From the NCBI RefSeq assembly GCF_039545095.1, contig NZ_BAABRS010000004.1:310001-374000 (forward strand): a stretch of DNA of 64,000 nucleotides. Reading direction: 5' to 3'. The notes under the pieces are model-generated. The model ran no database searches. It was given only the letters and a program-made list of their open reading frames with translations, and was not told the DNA's origin. This document shows positions 8,270 through 18,006 of the stretch, one piece after another. The stretch comes from Fodinibius salicampi. GTDB lineage: Bacteria; Bacteroidota; Rhodothermia; Balneolales; Balneolaceae. Position 1 is the first letter of the stretch. Every line of letters begins with the position of its first letter. Made by a program: the position numbers and the translations under genes.

Positions 8270-10726
8270 ATGGCACCTACAGAAACCAGGCAGGAAAGTA
8301 TTTTGCAGCAAAATGGTTTTTCATCTGCTGAGTTAACAAACGTGAAAAAGAAGCAGATCTTAGAAGATTATAAATTGGCCATTATCAGTCGGGAAGTATC
8401 CTATATAGGGCGTAAAGAAACGCTCACGGGAAAAGCTAAATTCGGCATCTTTGGCGATGGGAAAGAATTGCCACAAATTGCCATGGCAAAGTACTTCAAA
8501 AAGGGAGATTTTCGTTCCGGCTATTATCGTGACCAAACTTTTATGATGGCTATTGGCGAAGTAACAGTACAACAGTTCTTTGCTCAGCTTTATGCTCATG
8601 CTAATATAGAGGCCGATCCTCATTCCGGAGGACGTCAGATGAATGCCCATTTCAGTACACGAAGCCTGGATGAAGAAGGAGAGTGGAAAGATTTGACGGA
8701 AAAGAAGAACAGTTCCCCGGACATCTCTCCTACAGCAGGACAAATGTCGCGCCTACTGGGTTTGGCACAGGCTTCCAAGGTATATCAAAAGCATGAGTCA
8801 CTTCTTGAGCAGGAAAAATTTCAAAAATTTTCGCAAGATGGTAAGGAAGTTGCCTGGGGAACAATAGGTGATGCCAGTACTTCAGAGGGTGTTTTTTGGG
8901 AAACTATAAATGCAGCCGGTGTTTTGCAGGTACCTATGGTTGTTTCGGTCTGGGATGATGGCTATGGTATTTCTGTACCCCGGAAATATCAAACTACTAA
9001 AGAAAGTATTTCGGATGTGTTATCCGGTTTCCAACGGACAGAAGAGGATGAGGGATTTGAAATCCTTACAGTTAAAGGATGGGATTATCCGGCATTACTG
9101 GAGACCTATAAGAAAGCTGCTCAAATTGCCCGTGAAGATCATGTGCCGGTTCTGGTGCATGTACAGGAAGTTACTCAGCCGCAGGGCCACTCTACTTCCG
9201 GTTCCCATGAACGATATAAGTTAGATGAACGGCTCGAGTGGGAAGAAGAGCATTGCTGCATTAAAAAAATGCGCAACTGGATGCTTGCGGAAGATATTGC
9301 TACGGAAGAAGAATTGAATACCATAGAAGAAGCTGCAAAGAAAGAGGCTAAAGAGGGGAAAGATGCCGCTTGGAAGGCATTTAGTACTGAATTAAAACAA
9401 GATTTGGATGAAGCTACCGATCTTATTGATGCACTTATCAATGAGAGTAATAATAGAGGAAAGTTACGAAGGATTAAGAAGCAAATGAATGCTTCTACGG
9501 TACCTCTCAGAAAAGATATTGTATCTGCGGTGCGTAAAGCTTGTCGTATAGTTCGGGAAGAGGATCTCAAAGCAAAGAAAGAAATGCAGAATTGGCTTAA
9601 AAAAATTCTCAAGGAAAATGAGGAGCGCTATGGGAGTCACCTGTACAGTGAAAGCGATCGTTCGCCACTTAATGTGGAGGAGGTCAAGCCCCGATACGGA
9701 ACCAGCCCTAAATCGGTAGATGGCCGGATTGTATTGCGTGACAACTTTGAAAAATTATTTGAAAAGTATCCTGAAACCCTGGTCTTTGGTGAAGATACCG
9801 GAAAGCTGGGGGATGTGAATAAAGGATTAGAAAATATGCAGGAGAAATTCGGCGACCTTCGCGTGGCCGATACTGGAATCCGGGAATCGACTATCCTAGG
9901 ACAGGGAATAGGAATGGCCCTGCGAGGCTTGCGACCCATTGCTGAGATTCAGTATTTGGATTATATACTTTATTGTTTCCAGGGGCTTAGTGATGACCTG
10001 GCCACCGTTCGTTATAGAAGTATGGGCGGACAAAAAGCTCCGCTTATCGTCCGGACACGAGGACACCGTTTGGAAGGTATTTGGCATACAGGATCTCCCA
10101 TGGGAATGATACTTAACGGTATTCGCGGCGTTCATCTCTGCGTTCCACGGAACCTAACCGACGCTGCTGGGATGTATAACACACTTTTGCAGGGAGATGA
10201 CCCTGCACTGGTTATCGAGCCTTTAAATGCATATCGACTTAAGGAAAAAGTACCGGAAAACTTGGGTGAGTTTACTGTTCCATTGGGTATCCCAGAAATT
10301 ATTTCAGAGGGTAAGGATATTACCGTCGTTTCTTACGGGTCTACCTGTAATATTTGTGAATCGATGCTTCCGGAATTTAAGAGAGCCGGTATTTCAGTTG
10401 AATTAATAGATGTCCGAACTCTGTTGCCTTTTGATCGTAATCATGACGTCGTTGAGTCTCTAAAAAAGACCAATCGTATTCTTATCGTGGATGAAGATGT
10501 GCCGGGAGGAGCCTCTGCCTATATGATGAATGAAATTATACAGGAGCAAAAAGGATATTATTACCTCGATTCTGAACCCCAATGCCTTACGGCCAAAGAG
10601 CATCGCGGGGCATATGGTTCGGATGGGGATTACTTTTCAAAACCCAATGAGGAGGATATTTTTGAAGCTGTTTATGCTATTATGAGTGAGGCAGATCCAG
10701 ATAAATATCCACCTATTTATGAATAG
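8270..10726 (+). CDS. Fused E1 alpha/beta subunit of a 2-oxo-acid dehydrogenase complex
   Basis: The 818-residue protein joins the two E1 subunits that decarboxylate a 2-oxo acid with thiamine diphosphate and pass the acyl group to the E2 lipoyl domain. Residues about 1-400 are E1 alpha, with SGYYRDQTFMMAIG and the TPP motif GDASTSEG...DDGYGI near 201-235. A charged helical linker follows to about residue 470. Residues about 485-818 are E1 beta, with VFGEDTGKLGDVNKG, QYLDYI and the C-terminal transketolase-like domain. The fusion is common in Bacteroidota. Branched-chain 2-oxo acid or pyruvate are the likely substrates; sequence alone does not decide. No E2 or E3 gene is present in the window. 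Confidence 0.93.
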   Translation: MAPTETRQESILQQNGFSSAELTNVKKKQILEDYKLAIISREVSYIGRKETLTGKAKFGIFGDGKELPQIAMAKYFKKGDFRSGYYRDQTFMMAIGEVTVQQFFAQLYAHANIEADPHSGGRQMNAHFSTRSLDEEGEWKDLTEKKNSSPDISPTAGQMSRLLGLAQASKVYQKHESLLEQEKFQKFSQDGKEVAWGTIGDASTSEGVFWETINAAGVLQVPMVVSVWDDGYGISVPRKYQTTKESISDVLSGFQRTEEDEGFEILTVKGWDYPALLETYKKAAQIAREDHVPVLVHVQEVTQPQGHSTSGSHERYKLDERLEWEEEHCCIKKMRNWMLAEDIATEEELNTIEEAAKKEAKEGKDAAWKAFSTELKQDLDEATDLIDALINESNNRGKLRRIKKQMNASTVPLRKDIVSAVRKACRIVREEDLKAKKEMQNWLKKILKENEERYGSHLYSESDRSPLNVEEVKPRYGTSPKSVDGRIVLRDNFEKLFEKYPETLVFGEDTGKLGDVNKGLENMQEKFGDLRVADTGIRESTILGQGIGMALRGLRPIAEIQYLDYILYCFQGLSDDLATVRYRSMGGQKAPLIVRTRGHRLEGIWHTGSPMGMILNGIRGVHLCVPRNLTDAAGMYNTLLQGDDPALVIEPLNAYRLKEKVPENLGEFTVPLGIPEIISEGKDITVVSYGSTCNICESMLPEFKRAGISVELIDVRTLLPFDRNHDVVESLKKTNRILIVDEDVPGGASAYMMNEIIQEQKGYYYLDSEPQCLTAKEHRGAYGSDGDYFSKPNEEDIFEAVYAIMSEADPDKYPPIYE

Positions 10727-10896
10727 AGGAAGGGGAAAGGGGACGTAATATTTGTGCCTGAGTATATATCTCTGCATAGTTTTTTGGATGAAGCAATGCT
10801 CCACTACTTTAATTGCATAAAGTATTTAACTTTGAAAAAATAGCGTCAATTGTATTATTTTGATGCAATTGATCAACGTGACCCATTTTAACCAGT

Positions 10897-11688
10897 GTGA
10901 CATCCATGGAGGAGCTAGAACAACCTATACCGAAGTATTATCAGATTTATGAGAAGCTTTTAGAGCAGATAAAAAGCGGTGAATTTGAAGAGTACGATCG
11001 CTTTTACAGCGACATGGATTTGGTGGAAAAGTTTGAGGTAAGCCGGGGTACAATCAGGGAAGCGGTAAAGCTCTTAATACAGCAGGGGTACTTGGTTAGA
11101 GAACAAGGGCGGGGAACCTTTGTGACCAGTCCGACTATTGAACAGGACTCAGAAAAGCTAATGGGCTTTACTGAGCTTATGGAGAAGCACGATATTGAAC
11201 CGTCGGCAAAGATTATAGAGCAAAATGTAATTACTCCTCCCATAGATTTAATGAGCCTGATGGAGCTTGGGGAGAAGGATAAGCTCGTACACATTGTGCG
11301 TGTTCGTTATGGTAATGACCATCCATTGATTATAGAGCAATCATATTTCGTGTATGATTTTTTTCAACCCATTTTAGATAAGGACCTGGAGTCTAATTCT
11401 ATTTACAAGTTGCTTTATAAGCATACCAATACTGAGCTTGGTGAGGCTAAGCAGCAAATTACAGCCATCAGTGCCGGGGAAAAAGAAGCTGAATTATTGG
11501 ATGTAAATGTGGGTGATCCATTATTATTGATGAAAAGACTGATCGAAACGAAGAGTGGAAAGGTATTCCAATATTCGGAAGATGTATATAGAAGCGATCG
11601 GATTAATTTTACCACTACTACGAAGCCTTATGATCAGAATCATGAAAGTCATAGCCTTCCACTAGAGCTTGAAGAGCACAGTTGGTAA
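10897..11688 (+). CDS. GntR-family (HutC/UTRA) transcriptional regulator, probable glycerol-operon regulator
   Basis: The 263-residue protein has an N-terminal winged helix (about residues 12-80) with EKFEVSRGTIREAVKLLIQQGYLVREQGRGTFV-type GntR features. A C-terminal UTRA ligand-binding domain spans about residues 100-240. The frame opens at GTG 10897, but ATG 10906 is an equally good start; neither has a clear ribosome-binding site. It lies directly upstream of glpK-glpD-glpF in the same orientation. A palindrome of GntR-operator form sits in the 102-base spacer before glpK, so it most likely represses or activates glycerol use in response to a phosphorylated metabolite. The effector is inferred, not seen. 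Confidence 0.9.
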   Translation: MTSMEELEQPIPKYYQIYEKLLEQIKSGEFEEYDRFYSDMDLVEKFEVSRGTIREAVKLLIQQGYLVREQGRGTFVTSPTIEQDSEKLMGFTELMEKHDIEPSAKIIEQNVITPPIDLMSLMELGEKDKLVHIVRVRYGNDHPLIIEQSYFVYDFFQPILDKDLESNSIYKLLYKHTNTELGEAKQQITAISAGEKEAELLDVNVGDPLLLMKRLIETKSGKVFQYSEDVYRSDRINFTTTTKPYDQNHESHSLPLELEEHSW

Positions 11689-11733
11689 CCTGTAAATATG
11701 TTTAATTTTCTACAGAAATAAATGCTTGATTTG

Positions 11734-11761
11734 TTGAAGCTCTTTCCATAACCTGTATAGA
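11734..11761 (+). promoter_or_regulatory. Candidate promoter of glpKDF
   Basis: TTGAAG (11734-11739) and TATAGA (11756-11761) are 16 bases apart, an acceptable -35/-10 pair, about 30 bases before the glpK start. The -10 lies inside the palindrome at 11754-11771, which would make binding there repressive. Confidence 0.4.
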
Positions 11762-11771
11762 CAACTATACA
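11754..11771 (+). promoter_or_regulatory. Palindromic operator upstream of glpK
   Basis: TGTATAGACAACTATACA has perfect 7-base arms (TGTATAG / CTATACA) around ACAA, ending 19 bases before the glpK ATG. Short AT-rich palindromes containing TNTATAGACA-like cores are typical of HutC-subfamily GntR operators, and the GntR gene is immediately upstream. It overlaps the candidate -10. Confidence 0.65.
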
Positions 11772-11790
11772 AAAAATAAAGGGATAGAAA

Positions 11791-13284
11791 ATGCCGGAAA
11801 AATATATTTTAGCACTGGATCAGGGAACGACAAGCTCAAGGGCTATTGTATTTGATAAACAGGGGAGGATTAAATCGTCAGCACAAAAAGAGTTCAAACA
11901 AATATACCCCAACGCGGGTTGGGTTGAACATGATGGGTCGAAGATATGGTCAAGCCAATCCAGTGTGGCTACAGAAGCAATATCTGAAATTGGTCTGAAT
12001 TGGAGCAATATTGAAGCAATCGGTATCACCAATCAGCGGGAGACGACACTCGTTTGGGATCGCAAAACGGGAAAACCCGTATATAATGCTATTGTGTGGC
12101 AAGATCGCCGAACTTCTGAATACTGCGACAGGCTGAAAGAACGGAAAGGACTCATCCAGAAAATCCGTGAAAAGACCGGATTGATAATTGACGCCTATTT
12201 TTCTGCTACTAAAATAAAATGGATCCTCGATAATGTAGAGGGAGCACGCAAAAGAGCAGAGAATGGAGAATTGGCTTTTGGTACGGTTGATAGCTGGCTT
12301 ATTTGGAATTTCACGCAGGGGAAAACCCATGTTACGGATGTTACGAATGCCTCCCGGACTATGTTGTACAATATCAAGACGGGAGAGTGGGATGAGGAGA
12401 TTCTTGATTTGTTCGATATCCCCCAAAGCCTGCTGCCGGAAGTGAAATCTTCAAGCGAGGTGTATGCCGAGACAAGTAATGTTGCTTCGGGAATTCCCAT
12501 AGCAGGAATAGCTGGTGACCAGCAAGCCGCACTGTTTGGCCAGCGCTGTATTAAACCCGGGATGGTAAAAAATACCTATGGGACGGGTTGTTTTATGGTG
12601 ATGAATACCGGAGAGGAACCCATCATCTCTGAAAATAATTTATTAACAACTATCGCTTGGGAGATTGATGGGAAGGTCGAATACGCTCTGGAAGGAAGTA
12701 TTTTTATAGCTGGTGCCGTGGTACAGTGGCTTAGGGATGAATTGGGAATTATAGAAAACTCAGCAGAAGTTGAGAAGCTGGCGGCCTCGGTAGAAGATAA
12801 TAATGGAGTATACCTGGTACCGGCTTTTGCCGGCTTGGGAGCCCCCCATTGGAACCAACATGCCCGTGGCACTATTGTTGGGCTCACACGCGGTGCAAGT
12901 GCCGGGCACATAGCCCGGGCTGCATTGGAAGGTATAGCCTACCAAACGATGGATGTTATAGAGGCGATGGAAGCTGATTCAGGAATAGAAATTAAAGAAT
13001 TACGAGTGGATGGGGGAGCTACAGCTAATAATCTTCTTATGCAGTTTCAATCGGATATGCTTGAAGCTCCTGTAGTTCGCCCCCAGGTTTTGGAAACTAC
13101 CGCTTTAGGAGCGGCCTATTTGGCGGGGTTAGCTGTTGGATACTGGGAAGATCAGGAAGAAATTAGTAAACAATGGAATATCGATAAGACCTTTAGTCCC
13201 CAAATGGAAAAGAACCAGATAGAGGAATTAAGGTCTGGCTGGGATCGAGCTTTAAAAGCAACTATAAGCTGGTCTGAAGAATAG
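11791..13284 (+). CDS. glpK: Glycerol kinase
   Basis: It phosphorylates glycerol to sn-glycerol 3-phosphate with ATP in the cytosol. The 497-residue protein begins with the FGGY-kinase phosphate motif ([15 protein letters not shown]). It carries the glycerol-binding ITNQRETT and WQDRRT segments, [18 protein letters not shown], and the C-terminal adenosine motif [19 protein letters not shown]. Length and motifs are normal for GlpK. Its product is oxidised by glpD, 27 bases downstream, and its substrate enters through glpF. Control by the GntR regulator is suggested by the palindrome just upstream. Confidence 0.97.
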   Translation: MPEKYILALDQGTTSSRAIVFDKQGRIKSSAQKEFKQIYPNAGWVEHDGSKIWSSQSSVATEAISEIGLNWSNIEAIGITNQRETTLVWDRKTGKPVYNAIVWQDRRTSEYCDRLKERKGLIQKIREKTGLIIDAYFSATKIKWILDNVEGARKRAENGELAFGTVDSWLIWNFTQGKTHVTDVTNASRTMLYNIKTGEWDEEILDLFDIPQSLLPEVKSSSEVYAETSNVASGIPIAGIAGDQQAALFGQRCIKPGMVKNTYGTGCFMVMNTGEEPIISENNLLTTIAWEIDGKVEYALEGSIFIAGAVVQWLRDELGIIENSAEVEKLAASVEDNNGVYLVPAFAGLGAPHWNQHARGTIVGLTRGASAGHIARAALEGIAYQTMDVIEAMEADSGIEIKELRVDGGATANNLLMQFQSDMLEAPVVRPQVLETTALGAAYLAGLAVGYWEDQEEISKQWNIDKTFSPQMEKNQIEELRSGWDRALKATISWSEE

Positions 13285-13311
13285 ATTTAACGCTTTAAGG
13301 AAAGCTATTTG

Positions 13312-14868
13312 ATGAAACGAACAGAAATGGTACAGGCGGTCAAAGCGACCGATAGATGGGATATGATTATTATTGGGGGTGGGGCCACAGGCTTGGGAGT
13401 GGCCGTAGATGCTGCATCCCGTGGATATAAAACATTACTTCTGGAGAAAGATGATTTTGCCAAAGGTACATCCAGTCGGTCTACTAAATTGGTCCATGGT
13501 GGAGTTCGTTACCTGGAACAAGGAAATATTTCACTTGTCTTTGAAGCACTTAAAGAACGAGGATTATTAAAGAAGAATGCCCCCCATCTTGTCCACGATC
13601 AGTCTTTCTTGGTACCCTTTTATAGCAGGTGGAGAGGATCTTATTATTGGCTTGGATTGAAAATTTACGATTTGATGGCTGGAAATCTTGGATTGGGTTC
13701 GTCTAAATATCTTACCCTGGAAAAAACACTGGATAGAGTTCCCACCTTAAAAAAGGAAAAACTACGGGGTGGTATATTATACTTTGACGGACAGTTTGAT
13801 GATTCACGGCTTGCAATAAATCTTGCCCAAACCAGTGCAGAGCAGGGAGGAACTCTCATCAACTATATGAAAGTCACCGGATTAATGAAGTCTGGAGGGA
13901 AAGTCTATGGTGTTCAGGTACAGGATATGTTGAACGGTGATGAATATGAAATCGAGGGAGAAACTGTTGTTAATGCGACCGGAGTGTTTACGGATAGTAT
14001 CCGAAAGATGGACAATCCTGAGGCAAGCCCTATCATTACTCCCAGTCAGGGTATACATATTGTGATTGATAAGCATTTTCTACCCGGAGATACTGCTATA
14101 ATGATTCCAAAAACCAGTGACGGACGGATTCTCTTTGCTCTTCCCTGGTATGATAAGGTGATGGTGGGAACAACCGATACTCCTGTCGAGGAGATTAAAT
14201 CTGAACCGGAGGCTTTAGAGAATGAAATCGATTTTATATTAGAACATACTGCAAAATATTTAACAGATGCTCCGACAAAATCAGATATAAAAAGTATCTT
14301 TGCCGGATTGCGTCCCCTGGTAACCGATCCGGATGCAGAAGATACGGCGGAAGTATCACGGGACCATTCTCTGTTAATTAGTAAATCCGGACTAATGACG
14401 ATTGCGGGTGGGAAGTGGACAACCTATCGAGAAATGGCAGAAGATGTCGTTGATAAAGCAATAGAGAAAGGCGGGCTGAGTGAGCAGGAATGTATCACAG
14501 AGAATCTTAAAATCCACGGATGGAAACAGGGGGATAATCCGGACAGCCCACTCAGTTATTATGGCAGTGATAAGGAAAATGTAGAACAGCTTGTAGCAGA
14601 AGACCCGGAATTAGGAGAACGGCTGCATAGCCAAATGCCTTATATAAAAGCGGAGGTTGTTTGGGCTACGCGAAACGAGATGGCCATGACGGTCGAGGAT
14701 TTTAATGCCCGTCGGACTCGTGCTCTGCTTTTGGATGCAGAAGCTAGTCTGGAGATGGCTCCGGAAGTCGCTCGCCTGATGGCACGTGAAGCAGGATATG
14801 ATGACCAATGGATTGAAAAGCAGCTTGAAGATTACAAAAAACTTGTAGAAATATATCAACCAAAATAA
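13312..14868 (+). CDS. glpD: Aerobic FAD-dependent glycerol-3-phosphate dehydrogenase
   Basis: It oxidises glycerol 3-phosphate to dihydroxyacetone phosphate and passes electrons to quinone at the inner membrane. The N-terminal dinucleotide-binding motif IIIGGGATGLGVAVDA is followed by LLLEKDDFAKGTSSRSTKLVHGG, the family's FAD signature. Later come PWYDKVMVGTTDTP and AGGKWTTYR, followed by the C-terminal domain. About 518 residues is the usual length. ATG 13312 is preferred over the in-frame TTG at 13309 directly before it. It is the middle gene of glpK-glpD-glpF. Confidence 0.96.
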   Translation: MKRTEMVQAVKATDRWDMIIIGGGATGLGVAVDAASRGYKTLLLEKDDFAKGTSSRSTKLVHGGVRYLEQGNISLVFEALKERGLLKKNAPHLVHDQSFLVPFYSRWRGSYYWLGLKIYDLMAGNLGLGSSKYLTLEKTLDRVPTLKKEKLRGGILYFDGQFDDSRLAINLAQTSAEQGGTLINYMKVTGLMKSGGKVYGVQVQDMLNGDEYEIEGETVVNATGVFTDSIRKMDNPEASPIITPSQGIHIVIDKHFLPGDTAIMIPKTSDGRILFALPWYDKVMVGTTDTPVEEIKSEPEALENEIDFILEHTAKYLTDAPTKSDIKSIFAGLRPLVTDPDAEDTAEVSRDHSLLISKSGLMTIAGGKWTTYREMAEDVVDKAIEKGGLSEQECITENLKIHGWKQGDNPDSPLSYYGSDKENVEQLVAEDPELGERLHSQMPYIKAEVVWATRNEMAMTVEDFNARRTRALLLDAEASLEMAPEVARLMAREAGYDDQWIEKQLEDYKKLVEIYQPK

Positions 14869-14887
14869 TTAACAAAGCTAAAAAAGT

Positions 14888-15658
14888 ATGTCACCAATTA
14901 TAGCTGAAATTGTTGGTACGGCTATCCTCATTTTATTAGGGAATGGAGTAGTAGCCAATGTGTTATTAAAAGAAACGAAAGGAAATAATGGGGGATGGAT
15001 TGTCATCACCTGGGGATGGGGGATCGCTGTTTTTGTTGCCGTATATACAATGGGGCAATTCAGCGGTGCCCACATAAATCCGGCGGTAACGGTTGGGCTT
15101 GCCAGTGCGGGCCTGTTCGAGTGGGGGCTGGTTATACCGTATATTATCGCGCAGATTATTGGGGGCGCCTTGGGAGCGTTACTTGTCTGGCTTGCTTATA
15201 AAGACCATTTCAAAGCATCGGAGAACGAAGAGCTAATTTTGGCCTGCCACAGTACGATTCCGAATATCAGGAATTATCCTTCTAATTTTATGACTGAGAC
15301 AATTGGGACATTGATGCTGGTTTTGGGAGTATTATACTTGGTTTCTCCAGGTTTTGTAGGAGCAGAGGGAGAGCTGTTGGAAACGATAACTATTGAGGGA
15401 AAAGAAGTAGGGTTCGGTTTGGGAGCCCTTTCTGCATTGCCGGTGGGGCTGCTTGTTTTGGGGATAGGGTTATCACTTGGCGGACCAACGGGCTATGCAA
15501 TTAACCCGGCGCGGGATTTAGGTCCTCGAATAATGCATGCACTTTTGCCAATTTCTAATAAAGGAGGCAGCGATTGGGCCTATTCATGGGTACCCATTGC
15601 GGCCCCTCTCTTTGGTGGCGTATTGGCCGCGGGACTCTATCTCTTGTTGGGTAGTTAA
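14888..15658 (+). CDS. glpF: Glycerol uptake facilitator (MIP/aquaglyceroporin)
   Basis: The 256-residue inner-membrane channel has six predicted helices and the two pore half-helices with NPA motifs: HINPAV at residues 63-68 and YAINPARDLGPR with NPA at 206-208. The Asp at 210 after the second NPA-Arg is typical of glycerol facilitators rather than strict aquaporins. It lies 19 bases after glpD and completes the glycerol uptake and catabolism operon. Confidence 0.95.
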   Translation: MSPIIAEIVGTAILILLGNGVVANVLLKETKGNNGGWIVITWGWGIAVFVAVYTMGQFSGAHINPAVTVGLASAGLFEWGLVIPYIIAQIIGGALGALLVWLAYKDHFKASENEELILACHSTIPNIRNYPSNFMTETIGTLMLVLGVLYLVSPGFVGAEGELLETITIEGKEVGFGLGALSALPVGLLVLGIGLSLGGPTGYAINPARDLGPRIMHALLPISNKGGSDWAYSWVPIAAPLFGGVLAAGLYLLLGS

Positions 15659-15686
15659 CTTTCCGAGTGTACGTAGCGAAAGATTG

Positions 15687-16904
15687 TTAGTTTCTTTGAA
15701 GGAGTAGTTGGTCGGGATTATTTTGCACAGACAGATATAAATCCCAGAAGCCGTCCCTATTAAAATCTGCTACTTCAATGTCATTTACCTGTGGGAAATA
15801 ATCTTCTTCAATCCAATTTGATGTTTGATTGTTAAAGTTTCCATTGCCATTGTTGATTAGAATCCAAAGACCACCATTGGGATTGCCAAGAACTACATCG
15901 AAATCTCTATTGTTATTATTCCCATCATTGTCTAAATCTACAAATGCCGCATCAGAAGTATTGGTCGTTATTTGAGGAAGTCGGTTTCCGGTCTCGTCGC
16001 TAAAAAATCCCTCCCCATCGTTTATAAGCAGCCGATCTTGTACATAAGGACTGTTTTCAAGGGTAGAGTTTCCAATATACAGGTCCAGGTCACCATCACC
16101 ATCGATATCTACAAGGCTAATATGGCTGCTTTCCTCAGCGGTTTGGATAAAAGGAATACGGAATTGTGTTTGGTCTGTAAAAAAACCACTGCCAGAATTT
16201 AGATAAAGTCGATTATTATCCCGATTGGCCGTTACGATATCCCACCATTGGTTGCCGGTTACATCCCCAAAAGTGAAATCTTCGGTGTCAGTAAACCGAA
16301 TAGGTATCCGTTGATCCGTCTGATTGGTAAAAAAGGCGTTGCCATTATTTATGAGGATGGTATTTTGACCAATATTCCCTATAAAGATATCCACCGCTCC
16401 ATCATTGTCGATGTCCCATGTTTCAACAGAAGTTGAATTATTGGAGACGGGTATTCGATTGCTTATATCGGAAAAAGACCCTCCGCCAATATTAATATAG
16501 AGCTCGTTAGGATTACCTTGCCCGGATACAAATATAATATCAGGATTTCCGTTGTTATTGAAGTCAGCTATCGAGAGATCCTGGGTAGTATATCCCTGTG
16601 AAGAAAGCTGGACCGGCGATATGTGGGAAAAATCTCCGGAGCCGTCATTGAGTAATATTTTATTTGGCTGGCCATTGATTGCCAATACGATATCGGGAAA
16701 TCCATCTCCATTGATATCAGCAGCCTTAGCCTTTTGCGTTGAGCCGGAAAGCCCCGACGGCAAGTAATCCGCACTTACATTTCGGTAATAAACTTCTGTA
16801 TCGGGATCATCGTCATCGTCTCCATCGACTGCTTCAATGTTACAAGCCGTTAGCGCTAAAGCCAGTATAAAAAGGGAAAAGTTTTTGAAAGTACGCATGC
16901 TCAT
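15687..16904 (-). CDS. FG-GAP/VCBS-repeat lipoprotein
   Basis: The 405-residue precursor has a hydrophobic leader ending in the lipobox ALTAC, so it is probably a lipoprotein, followed by an acidic spacer (DGDDDDDPDTE). The remainder holds about seven FG-GAP repeats, each with a calcium-binding-like Asp loop (DINGDGFPDIV, DFNNNGNPDII, DIDNDGAVDIF, DIDGDGDLDLY, DFNRDGFWDLY and two degenerate copies). This indicates a seven-bladed, integrin-like beta-propeller. Such proteins bind surface ligands or polysaccharide; no enzymatic motif is visible. It stands alone, convergent with glpF and next to ctaB. The start may be ATG 16904 or ATG 16898. Confidence 0.88.
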   Translation of the reverse strand: MSMRTFKNFSLFILALALTACNIEAVDGDDDDDPDTEVYYRNVSADYLPSGLSGSTQKAKAADINGDGFPDIVLAINGQPNKILLNDGSGDFSHISPVQLSSQGYTTQDLSIADFNNNGNPDIIFVSGQGNPNELYINIGGGSFSDISNRIPVSNNSTSVETWDIDNDGAVDIFIGNIGQNTILINNGNAFFTNQTDQRIPIRFTDTEDFTFGDVTGNQWWDIVTANRDNNRLYLNSGSGFFTDQTQFRIPFIQTAEESSHISLVDIDGDGDLDLYIGNSTLENSPYVQDRLLINDGEGFFSDETGNRLPQITTNTSDAAFVDLDNDGNNNNRDFDVVLGNPNGGLWILINNGNGNFNNQTSNWIEEDYFPQVNDIEVADFNRDGFWDLYLSVQNNPDQLLLQRN

Positions 16905-17006
16905 TTATCTCTGATTGGCTCTTATGGGATTGATAGTTAAGAAATCCCTGCTTTAAAGACAAAACATAAATAAGTCTAAACGGGCTGCGATCAGGAAGTT
17001 TGACCT

Positions 17007-17912
17007 TTAGAGAAGTAGAAGATCTATAATGACAAAGGCCCAAACAGCAGGAAGATATCCGAAAGAAGCAAACATTAGTTTTTTTGCTGAAGGCTTGTCC
17101 CGATCCCGGGTAAAAATGATTCCATAGTATAAGAATACCAGACTGCTGAGCAGCGAACCGGCAAGGTAGAGCCAACTGTTCATGTCAACCCAATAGAGTC
17201 CATAGCAGACCGGTAGAAGTAGGAAGAGACAGGGTAGAATAAGGGCAACTGCTTTATATCCTTTGGGGTCGTCTTTGGGCAACATTTTAAATCCCGCAGT
17301 AGAATAGTCGTCTTTGCATACCCATGCGATGGCCATTACGTGAGGTACCTGCCACAGGAAAACAATAGCAAATAAAACCCACATTGCTGTACTGCCCAAA
17401 TGGCCTGTTGCTGCTGCCCATCCACCAACCGGCGGCAATGCACCAGGTATTGCGCCGATAAAAACATTTGCTACCGAGATACGCTTCATCGGGGTATATA
17501 TTCCCAGATAAATAAGGGTGGTAAGGAGAGAAACAAGTCCGGCTACATAATTTACGACGAGAATAAGATAAATAAGTCCGCCTATAATTAATCCCAAAGA
17601 AAAGAAAACGCTTTGGCGGGGACTTATTTTACTTGCGGGGACGGGGCGCTTTTGAGTACGCTTCATTTTTCCATCGTATCGCCACTCCATAAATTGGTTA
17701 TGGGCAGCGGTGCCCGAGGCGATAAGCCAGGTTCCCAGGGCGGCATGAAGCATAAGCATATAATCAATTCCGTTCCCTGAACCCAGTATAAAACCGATAA
17801 GCATGCTGGCTAATACGGTCAGGGTTATACCAGGCTTGGTAAGCTCATAGTATGCCGCAAGGGTTTCCGTATTAAGAAACTTTGAAAGAGTTAGATCTGT
17901 GCTTAACTTCAT
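17007..17912 (-). CDS. ctaB: Protoheme IX farnesyltransferase (haem O synthase)
   Basis: This integral membrane UbiA-family prenyltransferase adds farnesyl to protohaem to make haem O. The first Asp-rich motif reads N72-Q-F-M-E-W-R-Y-D80-G-K-M83 followed by KRTQKRP, the diagnostic form of CtaB/CyoE. About nine hydrophobic segments follow and the 301-residue length is normal. It is divergent from ctaA across a 94-base spacer; CtaA converts haem O to haem A, so the pair supplies an aa3- or caa3-type terminal oxidase. The oxidase subunits are not in the window. Confidence 0.96.
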   Translation of the reverse strand: MKLSTDLTLSKFLNTETLAAYYELTKPGITLTVLASMLIGFILGSGNGIDYMLMLHAALGTWLIASGTAAHNQFMEWRYDGKMKRTQKRPVPASKISPRQSVFFSLGLIIGGLIYLILVVNYVAGLVSLLTTLIYLGIYTPMKRISVANVFIGAIPGALPPVGGWAAATGHLGSTAMWVLFAIVFLWQVPHVMAIAWVCKDDYSTAGFKMLPKDDPKGYKAVALILPCLFLLLPVCYGLYWVDMNSWLYLAGSLLSSLVFLYYGIIFTRDRDKPSAKKLMFASFGYLPAVWAFVIIDLLLL

Positions 17913-18006
17913 GCCGAACTTAAATTTTTCAGTACGCTTAAGATACTAAAAAATATTAAAAATCAGTACCCCAATATCAGGTATAAAATAGGAGGATAAA
18001 AAGAGC

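Noticed and set aside
9175-9612. Serine-rich 145-codon antisense frame within the E1 gene
   Set aside because: Serine runs are the complement of the charged E1 linker (Lys/Glu codons); typical artefact.
13309-13311. TTG as start of glpD
   Set aside because: An ATG follows immediately (13312) and the family begins there.
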